A DNA stretch of 64,000 nucleotides from Sinorhizobium fredii NGR234. Lineage in GTDB: Bacteria > Pseudomonadota > Alphaproteobacteria > Rhizobiales > Rhizobiaceae. The stretch is taken from NCBI RefSeq assembly GCF_000018545.1, contig NC_012587.1, positions 3,861,703-3,925,702 on the forward strand, given 5' to 3'. Below, piece by piece: positions 8,342-16,502 of this stretch. The stretch's first letter is position 1. Every line of letters begins with the position of its first letter. The notes below the pieces were generated by a model. The model was not told where the DNA came from, ran no database searches, and saw only the letters and a program-made list of their open reading frames with translations. The position numbers and the translations under genes were made by a program.

Positions 8342-9622
8342 TTATTGGAAAACCGCGTTAGGATTATCCAGGCTGTCGGAACCTTCAAGCTCGATTGTGC
8401 CGAGTTCGAGCGCCGCGATGACGCGCTCGACGGTCTTGGCCTGGGCGATCAGCCCGTCGATGGCGGCCTGAACGGTCGCATTGCCGTCCTTGTTGCCTTC
8501 GGCGATCATCTGGTCATAGGCCTCGCCAGCTTCGGCGCGCTTGGCCATCGCCTGCATCTTCTCGACGGTGGTTGCGAGATTGGTCGCCATCTCCTTGTCG
8601 AGCGCGGCGTCCTTGGCGGCGACGAGTTCGGACAGCGAGGGGCCGGCAAGCTTCGTGCCGTCGACCCGGGTATATTCGCCGGTATAGGCCGACTGGATGC
8701 CGATCGCATCGTGCAGATGCGAATTATGGGTGTTGTCCGAGGAGCAGTCGTGTTCTTCTTCCGGATCGTGCAGCAGCAGGCCGAGCTTCATGCGCTCGCC
8801 GGCCAGTTCCCCATAGGAGAGCGAGCCCATGCCGGTGAGAATCGCCGCGAGACCGGCCTTGGGGTCCGCTTCCACTGCCTTGGCCGCGGCACCTTCCGGC
8901 GCCCAATTGGCGACCATTTCCTTGAGGTCGGCGACGAGCAGGTCGGTCGCCGCCTTCAGGTAGGCAGCGCGGCGGTCGCAATTGCCGTTCGTGCAGGCTT
9001 TGGTGTCGAAATCGGTATAGGTGCGCTTGCCGGCGCCCGGGCCGGTGCCGTTCAGATCCTGGCCCCACAGCAGGAACTCGATGGCGTGGTAGCCGGTCGC
9101 GACATTCGCTTCGATGCCGCCGGCTTCCTGCAGCGTGCCGGCCAGGAATTCCGGCGTGATGTTCGTCGCGTCGACGTCCTTGCCGTCGATCTTGATCGTC
9201 TTGTTGGCGATGACGTTGGCGGTGAAGAGCGCGTTCTCGTCGCTCTCCGTGCCGTAGCTCGGATCGACATAGTCGATCAGGCCCTCATCGAGCGGCCAGG
9301 CGTTCACCTTGCCTTCCCATTCGTCCACGATCGCATTGCCGAAGCGGTAGACCTCGGTCTCCTGGTAAGGGTTGCGGGCCTTGAGCCAGGCGTCGCGCGC
9401 CGCCTTCAGCGTCTCTTCGCTTGGGCCTGCGATCAGTGCATCGACCGCCTTGTCGAGCGCCTCGGCCGTTGTCAGTGCGTCCTCGTATTTGGCGTGCGCG
9501 ACGGCGGCATAGTGTTTGACGACCGCAGCGGCATCCGTCGCGGCGCTGGCCGGCTGCAGAGCAAGCACGGACGTGGCCGTCATGAGTGCCAGCGCAGCGG
9601 CGCGGATGAAATTCTTGGTCAT
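8342..9622 (-). CDS. irpA: Imelysin-family iron-regulated periplasmic protein (IrpA-like)
   Basis: A 426-residue imelysin protein. The Sec signal peptide ends at PASA (residues 24-27). The signature GxHxxE is intact as GYHAIEFLLWG (177-187), and the motif YQETEVYRFG near residue 86 is typical of the IrpA/ICMP group. The C-terminal part contains a His/Cys/Asp-rich loop (DPEEEHDCSS, NSHLHDA), a candidate metal-binding segment. It is the promoter-proximal gene of the cluster, 48 bp before the di-haem oxidoreductase gene. An Irr-like element (9718-9734) lies about 100 bp upstream, which fits iron-responsive control. The ATG at 9622 gives the signal peptide directly. Confidence 0.9.
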   Translation of the reverse strand: MTKNFIRAAALALMTATSVLALQPASAATDAAAVVKHYAAVAHAKYEDALTTAEALDKAVDALIAGPSEETLKAARDAWLKARNPYQETEVYRFGNAIVDEWEGKVNAWPLDEGLIDYVDPSYGTESDENALFTANVIANKTIKIDGKDVDATNITPEFLAGTLQEAGGIEANVATGYHAIEFLLWGQDLNGTGPGAGKRTYTDFDTKACTNGNCDRRAAYLKAATDLLVADLKEMVANWAPEGAAAKAVEADPKAGLAAILTGMGSLSYGELAGERMKLGLLLHDPEEEHDCSSDNTHNSHLHDAIGIQSAYTGEYTRVDGTKLAGPSLSELVAAKDAALDKEMATNLATTVEKMQAMAKRAEAGEAYDQMIAEGNKDGNATVQAAIDGLIAQAKTVERVIAALELGTIELEGSDSLDNPNAVFQ

Positions 9623-9717
9623 GACCCTCTCCTTGGCATGTCGGCCGAGCAACGGCTCGAGGCCGGGTAAAGCGCCATTGTCATGAACCAAAAGTAAACT
9701 GGTGTCAAAGCGTATAG

Positions 9718-9734
9718 TTTAGAACATTTTCAAA
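9718..9734. promoter_or_regulatory. Irr/ICE-like iron-control element candidate
   Basis: TTTAGAACATTTTCAAA reads as TTTAGAA-N3-TTTCAAA. The left half equals the TTTAGAA half-site of rhizobial iron control elements; the right half differs from TTCTAAA at two positions. It lies in the AT-rich region upstream of irpA. The functional assignment is an inference. Confidence 0.4.
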
Positions 9735-9766
9735 TTACGACCTCCCCTTGCGGGGTGCAGGGAATG

Positions 9767-11056
9767 CTATCCTTTTCTGCCCATCAGGCAGAAGAAGAAC
9801 CCGTCGGTTCCGGTCGAGGCGGGCGTCAGGGTGACGGTCTTCATGTCGGCGGACCAGGGTTGCGGCTTGTCGGTGCCGAACAGCGCCGCCCAGGTGTCTG
9901 CGGCCGAGAGGATCTCGAACTCCGGATTGTCCTCGCAGAAGCCGTAGACCTGTGCCTCGTTTTCTTCCGGCAGCACCGAACAGGTCACGTAGATCAGATG
10001 GCCGCCGGGACGGACGAACTGGGCGGCGCCGGCAAGCGCCTCTTCCTGCTGCGCCAAGCGCTCCTCGAGGTTCTTCTGGGTCAGGCGCCATTTCGTGTCC
10101 GGCCGGCGCCGCCACGTTCCGGTGCCGGTGCAGGGGGCATCGACGAGCACCCGGTCGCAGCGGCCGGCGAGCGATGCCAGCGCTTCGGCCGACTCGTGCA
10201 CCTGCACATTGCGGGTGCCGGCCCGTTTCAGCCGTTCGATGATCGGCGCAAGACGCTTGCGGTCGGTGTCATAGGCATGCACCTGGCCCTTGTTGTTCAT
10301 GGCAGCGGACATGGCGAGCGTCTTGCCGCCGCCGCCGGCGCAATAGTCGAGCACCTGCTCGCCTTCACGCGGGAAGACCAGGTCCGCAACGATCTGCGAG
10401 CCTTCGTCCTGAACCTCGAACCAGCCCTTCTGGAACGAGATTTCGGCGGTCACGTTCGGCAGCCGCGAGGCGCCTTCGCCAGCGGGGATGCGCACGCCGT
10501 GGCGGGCGATCGCCGCCGGCTCGGCGCCGCTGCGCTCCAGGGACTTCAGCACCTTGTCGCGGCTGGCCTTCAGCGTGTTGACCCGAAGGTCGAGGGTCGG
10601 TCGGCCGGCGAGCGCCCTGGCTTCGTCGAGCCAATCGTCGGAAAAATTTTCCTCGAAGGAGGCCTGCGTCCATTCGGGGATGTCGCCTTGCACGTTGAGC
10701 GGCGCGTCGTCGATGCGCCGCGCGCCGAACGCCGTCATCATCTCCGCCGAAGGTGCCTGCGGGGCAAACTTGTCATCGGCAAGTTCCTCCGCGAGCTTGT
10801 CGGGCGTAAAGCCCCATTGGCGGTACATGACCGCGTGGCCAAGCGCGGCCGCGCTGTCGCTGTCCATCAGATAGGCATGGGAAAGCTTCATCCTAAGTGC
10901 GTCATAGACGATGTTGCCGATGGCGGCGCGATCGCCCGATCCGGCGAAGCGGTGCGAGAGGCCCCAGTCCTTGAGCGCGTCGGCGACCGGGCGCTTGCGC
11001 TTCTCGATATCGTCAAGAACGTCAATGGCTCCCGAGAGCCGTCCGCCCAATCGCAT
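9767..11056 (-). CDS. RsmB/NOP2-family RNA (cytosine-5)-methyltransferase
   Basis: A 429-residue SAM-dependent m5C RNA methyltransferase. The SAM-binding motif I is VLDYCAGGGGKTLAM near residue 240. Both family cysteines are present: DAPCTGTGTWRRRPDTKW (motif IV) near residue 307 and YVTCSVLPEEN (motif VI catalytic Cys) near residue 362. The N-terminal third has the RNA-binding fold that precedes the Rossmann domain. It probably modifies rRNA; equivalence to E. coli RsmB (C967) is not proven, because alphaproteobacteria carry several paralogues. The gene stands alone, convergent to nothing, about 140 bp downstream of the irpA promoter region. Confidence 0.88.
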   Translation of the reverse strand: MRLGGRLSGAIDVLDDIEKRKRPVADALKDWGLSHRFAGSGDRAAIGNIVYDALRMKLSHAYLMDSDSAAALGHAVMYRQWGFTPDKLAEELADDKFAPQAPSAEMMTAFGARRIDDAPLNVQGDIPEWTQASFEENFSDDWLDEARALAGRPTLDLRVNTLKASRDKVLKSLERSGAEPAAIARHGVRIPAGEGASRLPNVTAEISFQKGWFEVQDEGSQIVADLVFPREGEQVLDYCAGGGGKTLAMSAAMNNKGQVHAYDTDRKRLAPIIERLKRAGTRNVQVHESAEALASLAGRCDRVLVDAPCTGTGTWRRRPDTKWRLTQKNLEERLAQQEEALAGAAQFVRPGGHLIYVTCSVLPEENEAQVYGFCEDNPEFEILSAADTWAALFGTDKPQPWSADMKTVTLTPASTGTDGFFFCLMGRKG

Positions 11057-11186
11057 CTTCGATCAACTCCTTTTTCGCCGTGGTAGCGGCGATGGCCTCG
11101 AAGAGCAAGTGAGCGGTCGCATTATCCGCCAGAGCAGCAGCCCCGCAGAATAATCCGTCCAGCCGACCCGGTGGACGGATGGATGA

Positions 11187-11561
11187 TCAGGAATTGACGA
11201 CTTGGTAGCAGATGCTGGCCGTGCCCGAGCGGATCATGCCGATCTGCGAGGCGGCCGCCTTGGACAGATCGATCACGCGGCCGCGAATGAAGGGGCCGCG
11301 GTCGTTGATCCGGACTACGACGGACTTGCCGTTCCGCTTGTTGGTAACCTGCACCTTAGTACCGAATTTCAGGCTGCGGTGGGCTGCCGTCAGGCGCGCG
11401 GCGTTCATGCGCTCACCGGAGGCGGTTTTCGAGGTGAGGGCGTACCAGGAGGCGCCACCGCAACCCGTTCCCTTTGCCTGGATGTCGGATGCCGAGACCA
11501 AACCCATCCCGACGGCGAATAGCGCTGCGGCGGCAGCAGTCTTGATTTTCGCGGGCTTCAA
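11187..11561 (-). CDS. RlpA-like double-psi beta-barrel secreted protein
   Basis: A short 124-residue protein with a signal peptide (residues 1-29, ending SASDIQA) followed by a double-psi beta-barrel. Family hallmarks are [19 protein letters not shown] near residue 35, [18 protein letters not shown], and the invariant [20 protein letters not shown] near residue 85. RlpA proteins are septal or cell-wall lytic transglycosylases. This one lacks the C-terminal SPOR domain, so it is probably not targeted to denuded septal glycan in the E. coli way. It is monocistronic with a long AT-rich upstream region that contains a GTTC-N7-GTTC motif. Confidence 0.87.
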   Translation of the reverse strand: MKPAKIKTAAAAALFAVGMGLVSASDIQAKGTGCGGASWYALTSKTASGERMNAARLTAAHRSLKFGTKVQVTNKRNGKSVVVRINDRGPFIRGRVIDLSKAAASQIGMIRSGTASICYQVVNS

Positions 11562-12021
11562 GCGATGACCTCTTCGGATTGAATGTTCGACTAGTTCCCT
11601 TGCAGTTCGAGCTAATTAGGGCAAAAAATGGCAAAACCGTGCTTCAACCGTTAACCTTCGATTAGGATTTATTGAAAAACATGGTGATTTTAAAAATGGA
11701 GTGCCGTTTTAATTGCTTTAGAAAGGACAAAGAAGTTCTATGAAATCAGCGGTTAAACGATTTGAGCGCCCATTCGTTCCGCGCAGCTGCCAGCCGAACG
11801 TAAAAAATCATTTAAAATTTCGATTCACTGGATTTTTCACGAATTTCCCTCGTCAAAAATGCGAACTATCGCTTAGGTTGTAGTGAATGGACAAGTATAG
11901 GGCAAAATATGGCAGTATGAGGCAGGAGCGCTGAATCTTCCGAATCTATTACTTTCGGATGATCTCACGACATGCTTTTGGAGGGGGGCGATATTCTGAA
12001 AGAAGTATCGCAGAAGTAAAT
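11562..12021. other. 460-bp AT-rich intergenic region
   Basis: No convincing gene is seen. It is clearly more AT-rich than the surroundings. It contains a 17-bp direct repeat with one mismatch (TAGGGCAAAAAATGGCA at 11617-11633 and TAGGGCAAAATATGGCA at 11898-11914) and a LexA-type GTTC-N7-GTTC match at 11594-11608, 33 bp upstream of the RlpA-like gene. Confidence 0.6.
11594..11608 (-). promoter_or_regulatory. Possible LexA box upstream of RlpA-like gene
   Basis: GTTC-CCTTGCA-GTTC matches the alphaproteobacterial LexA pattern GTTC-N7-GTTC. A match is expected by chance about twice in 64 kb, so this is only suggestive. Confidence 0.25.
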
Positions 12022-12897
12022 CTATTCGCCGCGCCAGGTGCCGCTGGCCCATAGCTGTGCAAGCGAAACGCGATAGTTCGGGAAGGCGAATTCGAAGCCA
12101 GCCCGGCGAAGCCGCGTGTTGGAGACGCGCTTGTTCTCGCCATAGAAGGATCGCGCCATCGACGACATCTCTGCGCTCTCGAAGGGAATCTCCGGTGGTG
12201 GCTCGACACCCATCAGCCGGGCGGCCTCGGCCACCACGTCCTGCGGCGGCCCTGGCTCATCATCGGTCACGTTGAAGATTCCGCCCATGCCGCGGCCGGC
12301 GAGGAATGCGGCCGCCGCCCCGATATCCTCGACACGGATGCGATTGAAGACCTGGTTCGGCTTCACGACGCGCCGCGCCGTGCCTTCCGTGAGGTTGCGG
12401 AAGGCGTTGCGGCCCGGCCCGTAGATGCCGGCGAGCCGCAGTACGGCGACGGGAATGCCCAGACTCGCGCCATGATCCAGCCAGGCATTTTCCGCCTCGA
12501 CCCGCTCGACGGATCGCTGCGAGACAGGCTTGAGCGGTGTCTCCTCCGATACCCAGCCGCCGCCATGATCGCCGTAAACGCCGACGGTGGAGAGATAACC
12601 GACCCAGCGAAGGTTCGGCAGAAGCCTCTCGAGCGGTGGCGTGCCGGCCCGGAACATCGGGTCGCCTTCGCGACCGGGGGCGATCGACTGGACGAGGTGA
12701 GTCGTCTTGCGCATCGCCTCGGCGAGATCAGCGGAAATCGCGTTGCCGTCGAACAGCAGAGGCTCGATGCCTGCGGCCTTGAGCGTTGCCAGCTTCTCCG
12801 GTGACCGGGTGGTTCCCGTTACCGATTGCGCCGCGGGGGCGAACGCCTTCGCGATGGCCGTGCCGGAATAGCCGGCGCCAAGTATCAGGACATGCAT
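12022..12897 (-). CDS. SDR-type NAD(P)-dependent epimerase/reductase
   Basis: A 291-residue extended-SDR-like Rossmann protein. The N-terminus [19 protein letters not shown] holds the GxGxxG dinucleotide motif, and an STVGVYGD segment near residue 105 carries the active-site-like Ser/Tyr region in place of the classic YxxxK. The C-terminal half, with [17 protein letters not shown], matches the YeeZ/NAD-dependent-epimerase-like group. The start is the ATG at 12897, which overlaps the end of queG by 13 bp, so the two are co-transcribed. The frame is open further upstream only as a shadow of queG. Substrate unknown. Confidence 0.82.
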   Translation of the reverse strand: MHVLILGAGYSGTAIAKAFAPAAQSVTGTTRSPEKLATLKAAGIEPLLFDGNAISADLAEAMRKTTHLVQSIAPGREGDPMFRAGTPPLERLLPNLRWVGYLSTVGVYGDHGGGWVSEETPLKPVSQRSVERVEAENAWLDHGASLGIPVAVLRLAGIYGPGRNAFRNLTEGTARRVVKPNQVFNRIRVEDIGAAAAFLAGRGMGGIFNVTDDEPGPPQDVVAEAARLMGVEPPPEIPFESAEMSSMARSFYGENKRVSNTRLRRAGFEFAFPNYRVSLAQLWASGTWRGE

Positions 12898-14057
12898 CGG
12901 CTCACTCCTGCCATTTCCCATTCCGAAAGCACCTCGTCGTCGGTTTCCTGTCCGCATTCCGCGGCGAAAGCTGCCAGGTCGCCCGCCGGCATCAGGCGCG
13001 ACAGCGCCCAGACGGCCATCCCTCTGACGGTTGGCGAGCCATCGCGCGCGCATGCCTTGCAGGCGGGTATCAGGTCCTTCTGACCGGAATTGCCGGCGGC
13101 GATCAAGACATTTCTGACGAAGCGGTCGCGTCCGATACGTTTCACCGGGGAGCCGGAGAACAGGCTGCGGAATGCGGCGTCGTCGAGCGTCAGCAGGGCG
13201 GCGAGCTCCGGCTCCTGGAGGTCCTCCCGTGCCCTGAGCTTCATCTCCGAGGCCGAGCGTGCAAACTTGTTCCAGGGACAAACGGCGAGACAGTCGTCGC
13301 AGCCATAGATGCGGTTGCCGATCAGCGGCCGCAATTCGCGGTCGATCGGCCCCTTGTGCTCGATGGTCAGATAGGAGATGCAGCGCCGCGCATCGATGCG
13401 GTAGGGCGCCGGAAAGGCGTCGGTCGGACAGGCATCGAGACAGGCCCGGCAGGAGCCGCAATGGTCGCGCTCGGGCGCATCGAGATCGAGATCGGCGGTC
13501 GTGAACAGGCTGCCGAGAAACAGCCAGGAGCCGAATTCGCGGCTGACGAGATTGGTATGCTTGCCCTGCCAGCCGATGCCGGCCTTTTCCGCGAGCGGCT
13601 TTTCCATGACCGGGGCGGTGTCGACGAAGACTTTCACGTCCTCGCCGGCGCGTGCCGCAAAGCGCGTGGCGATCTCCTTCAGCCGGCCCTTGACGACGTC
13701 GTGATAGTCGCGGTTCTGAGCGTAGACCGAGATCGCGCCTCGGTCCCGCTTGGCGAGGATCGCGAGCGGATCGCTGTCGGGGCCGTAATTCATCCCGAAC
13801 AGTACGATCGAGCGGACCTCGCTCCACAGCACCCGCGGATCGGCGCGCCGCTCCGCCGTCTCGGCAAGCCATTCCATCGTCCCATGCCAGCCGGCGTCAA
13901 GGAATTGCGCAAGCCTGTCCGGCGCCTCGGGAATCGCGTCCGGCCGGGTGATGCGACAGAGGTCGAAGCCCTTGGCCGCGGCCTCTTCCTTCAGGAAGGC
14001 GGTGAGCGTCCGTCGTTTCCTGCCCTGGTTCTCCGCCTTTATAGCGTGGCCGGGCAT
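12885..14057 (-). CDS. queG: Epoxyqueuosine reductase
   Basis: A 390-residue QueG, the cobalamin and 4Fe-4S dependent enzyme that reduces epoxyqueuosine to queuosine in tRNA. Two ferredoxin-type clusters are visible, [16 protein letters not shown] near residue 200 and [16 protein letters not shown] near residue 245. The catalytic-Asp region [14 protein letters not shown] lies near residue 140, with the substrate-binding [17 protein letters not shown] after it. The C-terminal HEAT-like segment ([16 protein letters not shown]) is present. AAGGAC lies 7 bases before the ATG at 14057; the in-frame ATG at 14087 overlaps the GST gene and has no such site. It sits between the GST and SDR genes on one strand. 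Confidence 0.95.
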   Translation of the reverse strand: MPGHAIKAENQGRKRRTLTAFLKEEAAAKGFDLCRITRPDAIPEAPDRLAQFLDAGWHGTMEWLAETAERRADPRVLWSEVRSIVLFGMNYGPDSDPLAILAKRDRGAISVYAQNRDYHDVVKGRLKEIATRFAARAGEDVKVFVDTAPVMEKPLAEKAGIGWQGKHTNLVSREFGSWLFLGSLFTTADLDLDAPERDHCGSCRACLDACPTDAFPAPYRIDARRCISYLTIEHKGPIDRELRPLIGNRIYGCDDCLAVCPWNKFARSASEMKLRAREDLQEPELAALLTLDDAAFRSLFSGSPVKRIGRDRFVRNVLIAAGNSGQKDLIPACKACARDGSPTVRGMAVWALSRLMPAGDLAAFAAECGQETDDEVLSEWEMAGVSRCMS

Positions 14058-14067
14058 TGTCGTGTCC

Positions 14068-14760
14068 TTAGAAGTCAAGGTCCGCATAATGGGAGACGGG
14101 GGTTACACCGCGCACCCGCTCGGCGAGCAGCGGGCGGAAGGACGGCCGGGATTTGAGCCGCTGGTACCATTCCTTGGCGGTCGGCGCGTCGGACCAGTCG
14201 ATTTCGCCGAGATAGTCGAGGACGGAGGTCGCCGCGGCCGCCGCGAGGTCGGCGTAGGAGATCCGGTCGCCGGCCAGCCACGGGCGCGAGCCGGCGAGCC
14301 ACGAGAGATACTTCATGTGCTGGCGGACATTGCTGCGCGACGTCCTGAGGACCTTCGAATCCGGCGCGCCGCCACCCTGGTCGGGCGTCATCTGCAGCTT
14401 GAAGATGCGCTCGCGCACCAGCGGCCGCGTCACGTCGGCTTCCATCTTGTGCAGGAACCATTCGGTGAGCCGGCGGATTTCGGCGCGCTGGAACGGATCC
14501 TCCGCCAAAAGCCGGCGGTCGCGTTTCATGATGCCGCTGGTTTCGTCGAGATATTCCGAAATGATCGTCGCGCCGCAAAGCGCCCGCATGCTGTCGTCGA
14601 CATAGACCGGCAGGGTGCCGGCCGGGTTGAGCGCCAGGAAGTCGCGCCGGTTCTCCCAGGGCTGCTCTTCGCTCAATTCCGTCTGATAGCCATATTCTGA
14701 GAGAATAAGGCGTACGAACCGCGAGGCAGAGGACATAGGGTGATGATACAGTGTCGGCAT
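14068..14760 (-). CDS. Glutathione S-transferase family protein
   Basis: A 230-residue GST. The thioredoxin-like N-domain ([20 protein letters not shown]) carries a Ser at the catalytic position, and the [12 protein letters not shown] segment with its cis-Pro is the glutathione-binding stretch. The alpha-helical C-domain ends with [17 protein letters not shown], the conserved N-capping box region near residue 165. It is first in a GST - queG - SDR unit. The substrate is unknown; a role in detoxification is only a family expectation. Confidence 0.87.
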   Translation of the reverse strand: MPTLYHHPMSSASRFVRLILSEYGYQTELSEEQPWENRRDFLALNPAGTLPVYVDDSMRALCGATIISEYLDETSGIMKRDRRLLAEDPFQRAEIRRLTEWFLHKMEADVTRPLVRERIFKLQMTPDQGGGAPDSKVLRTSRSNVRQHMKYLSWLAGSRPWLAGDRISYADLAAAAATSVLDYLGEIDWSDAPTAKEWYQRLKSRPSFRPLLAERVRGVTPVSHYADLDF

Positions 14761-14862
14761 CGATGATCAGATTGCAGCTGTTTTTCGGGGATCTGCAGCG
14801 CCGTGCGTCTTTTCAGACGCACCAGGACGCTGCAGCACTTTGAATCGCTCGCATGCTTTGAT

Positions 14863-14885
14863 CCTTAAATCGGCTCGATTTAAGG
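14863..14885. repeat. 23-bp palindrome in uppP upstream region
   Basis: Ten-bp arms CCTTAAATCG and CGATTTAAGG are perfectly complementary around GCT. It lies in the gap between the divergent GST and uppP genes, next to a GCAGCACTTTGAATC stretch of the kind repeated in rhizobial intergenic regions. It could be a REP-like repeat or an operator. Confidence 0.5.
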
Positions 14886-15019
14886 AAACATGCAGTCGGC
14901 ATCGCGGCATATGCAACTGGCCACGGCTTCATACAACGAGCTATAGGTAGTTGCGGTGGCAAACACAAGAGAATCGACCTCCTCCTCCCAAATCCAAGAA
15001 TATCAGGAAACGTTCATAT

Positions 15020-15826
15020 ATGGCCGATCAATCGATCATCAGCGCGCTCGTGCTCGGGCTCATCGAAGGGCTGACGGAATTCATCCCCGTCTCGTCGACG
15101 GCGCATGTGCTGCTCGCCGGGCACTTCCTCGGCTTCAAGTCGCCGGGAAACACCTTTGCCGTGCTCATCCAGCTCGGTGCCATCCTTGCCATCCTGCTCG
15201 TCTATTTCCAGAAGCTCCTGTCGATCGCGCTGGCCCTGCCGACGAGCGTCAAGGCGCGCCGCTTCGTGTTTTCCGTGCTCATCGCCTTCCTGCCGGCGGC
15301 GCTGATCGGCGCGGCGGCGCACGGCTTCATCAAGGCGGTGTTGTTCGAGACGCCGATGCTGATCTGCGTCGTTCTGATCGTCGGCGGCGTCATTCTCTAC
15401 GCAATCGATCGCCTGCCGCTTCAGCCGCGCTATACCGACGTCTTCGACTACCCGCCGTCCCTGGCGCTGAAGATCGGCCTCTTCCAGTGCCTGGCGATGA
15501 TTCCGGGGACGTCGCGCTCCGGCGCAACGATCGCCGGCGCCCTCTTGATGGGAACCGACAAGCGTTCGGCGGCCGAATTCTCCTTCTTCCTCGCCATGCC
15601 GACCATGTTGGGCGCCTTCACCCTCGATCTCTACAAGAACCGTGACGCGCTCTCCTTCGACGACATCGGCGTCATCGCCATCGGCTTCATCGCCGCCTTC
15701 GTCGCGGGGATCGTCGTGGTGCGCTCGCTGCTCGATTTCGTCTCGCATCGCGGCTTCACGCCCTTCGCGATCTGGCGCATCGTCGTCGGCACGGCGGGGC
15801 TGGTCGGGCTTTGGTTGGTTGGGTAG
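15020..15826 (+). CDS. uppP: Undecaprenyl-diphosphate phosphatase
   Basis: A 268-residue polytopic membrane phosphatase (BacA/UppP). It recycles undecaprenyl pyrophosphate to the monophosphate lipid carrier for peptidoglycan and polysaccharide synthesis. Both signature regions are present: [18 protein letters not shown] (E-rich motif 1, residues 14-31) and [19 protein letters not shown] (P-loop-like motif 2, near residue 163). About eight hydrophobic segments are visible. I chose the ATG at 15020 because the protein then begins, as usual, a few residues before the first helix; an AGGAAA lies about 10 bases upstream. A further 23 in-frame codons upstream are polar and unlike the family. Confidence 0.95.
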   Translation: MADQSIISALVLGLIEGLTEFIPVSSTAHVLLAGHFLGFKSPGNTFAVLIQLGAILAILLVYFQKLLSIALALPTSVKARRFVFSVLIAFLPAALIGAAAHGFIKAVLFETPMLICVVLIVGGVILYAIDRLPLQPRYTDVFDYPPSLALKIGLFQCLAMIPGTSRSGATIAGALLMGTDKRSAAEFSFFLAMPTMLGAFTLDLYKNRDALSFDDIGVIAIGFIAAFVAGIVVVRSLLDFVSHRGFTPFAIWRIVVGTAGLVGLWLVG

Positions 15827-15866
15827 ACTCTGCGCTTGCGAGCCGCTCTGCCATAGATTCGCCTTT

Positions 15867-15974
15867 CACCCTAGCCCTCTCCCCGCACGCGGGGAGACGG
15901 GACTTTAGAGCGTGCCGCGAGTCTCCTTCGCCCCGTTTACGGGGAGAAGGTGGCCGGCAGGCCGGATGAGGGGG
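15867..15974. repeat. RIME1-like mosaic repeat
   Basis: About 108 bp with two palindromes: CCCTCTCCCCGC-ACGC-GGGGAGA at the left and CCCCGT-TTAC-GGGGAGAAGG at the right, ending GGATGAGGGGGC. The size and double-palindrome layout match Rhizobium-specific intergenic mosaic elements. Related copies in this window start near 25338, 45305, 46495, 51645 and 58286. Confidence 0.85.
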
Positions 15975-16005
15975 CGCGAACCGGAAGAAAATCGCACGTA
16001 GAAAC

Positions 16006-16043
16006 AAAAAAGCCGCATGCGTCTCTTGCGAAACGCATGCGGC
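16006..16043 (-). terminator. Rho-independent terminator
   Basis: On the minus strand an 11-bp perfect stem (GCCGCATGCGT paired with ACGCATGCGGC) is followed by six T. It lies 60 bp downstream of the small secreted-protein gene and is the textbook form. Confidence 0.88.
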
Positions 16044-16102
16044 CCCTGGCCCCCGCCAATGAACTCACAATGTCTGCCTCGAAGACGAGGCAGTTGACCG
16101 GC

Positions 16103-16264
16103 TTACCAGCCGGAAGCGCCGATCGACGCCGTCGTGCACGGGTCGACGCCATAGGCAGGCGTGCAGCCCTTGCTGCTGCTCGCCACGGTACCCGGTGCGA
16201 TGAATGAGCCAGCCAGAATGATCAGTGCCGCAGACGCAAAAAAGATTGCGATCGACTTGCCCAT
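16103..16264 (-). CDS. Small secreted/membrane protein, 53 aa
   Basis: This small gene starts at an ATG (16262-16264) and ends at TAA after 53 codons. The protein begins MGKSIAIFFASAALIILAGS, a clear signal peptide or membrane helix. It continues with a polar tail containing two cysteines spaced for a disulphide (KGCTPAYGVDPCTTASIG). A strong rho-independent terminator stands 60 bp downstream on the same strand, which supports real transcription. I do not recognise a family. An exported peptide of unknown function is the best description; the weak Shine-Dalgarno (AAAGG about 12 bases upstream) is the main caveat. Confidence 0.65.
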   Translation of the reverse strand: MGKSIAIFFASAALIILAGSFIAPGTVASSSKGCTPAYGVDPCTTASIGASGW

Positions 16265-16502
16265 GAGACGTTATGCCTTTCGACTATGATGTTGTCACCG
16301 CCTGCGCTTGCCGCGCCTTGGGTGCGAGCGGTGTTTATTCGCCGGGCGTGTCATGATCAATATCAGGACATGCTGAATCTGCGGTAAACATCATTCCCGT
16401 TTTCGACTGCGGCAGAACTGCAACGCTGTTGCGCCAGTGCCACAAGCGAAAGCCGCCGGCGGGACCGGCGGCTGGAATCGAACCGGGCGGGTTGCAGGGC
16501 AA

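Noticed and set aside
8099..9670. Long plus-strand open frame (523 codons) across irpA
   Set aside because: It is antisense to irpA, whose imelysin motifs and signal peptide are clear. The translation is Arg/Gly/Asp-rich shadow sequence typical of GC-rich codon position effects.
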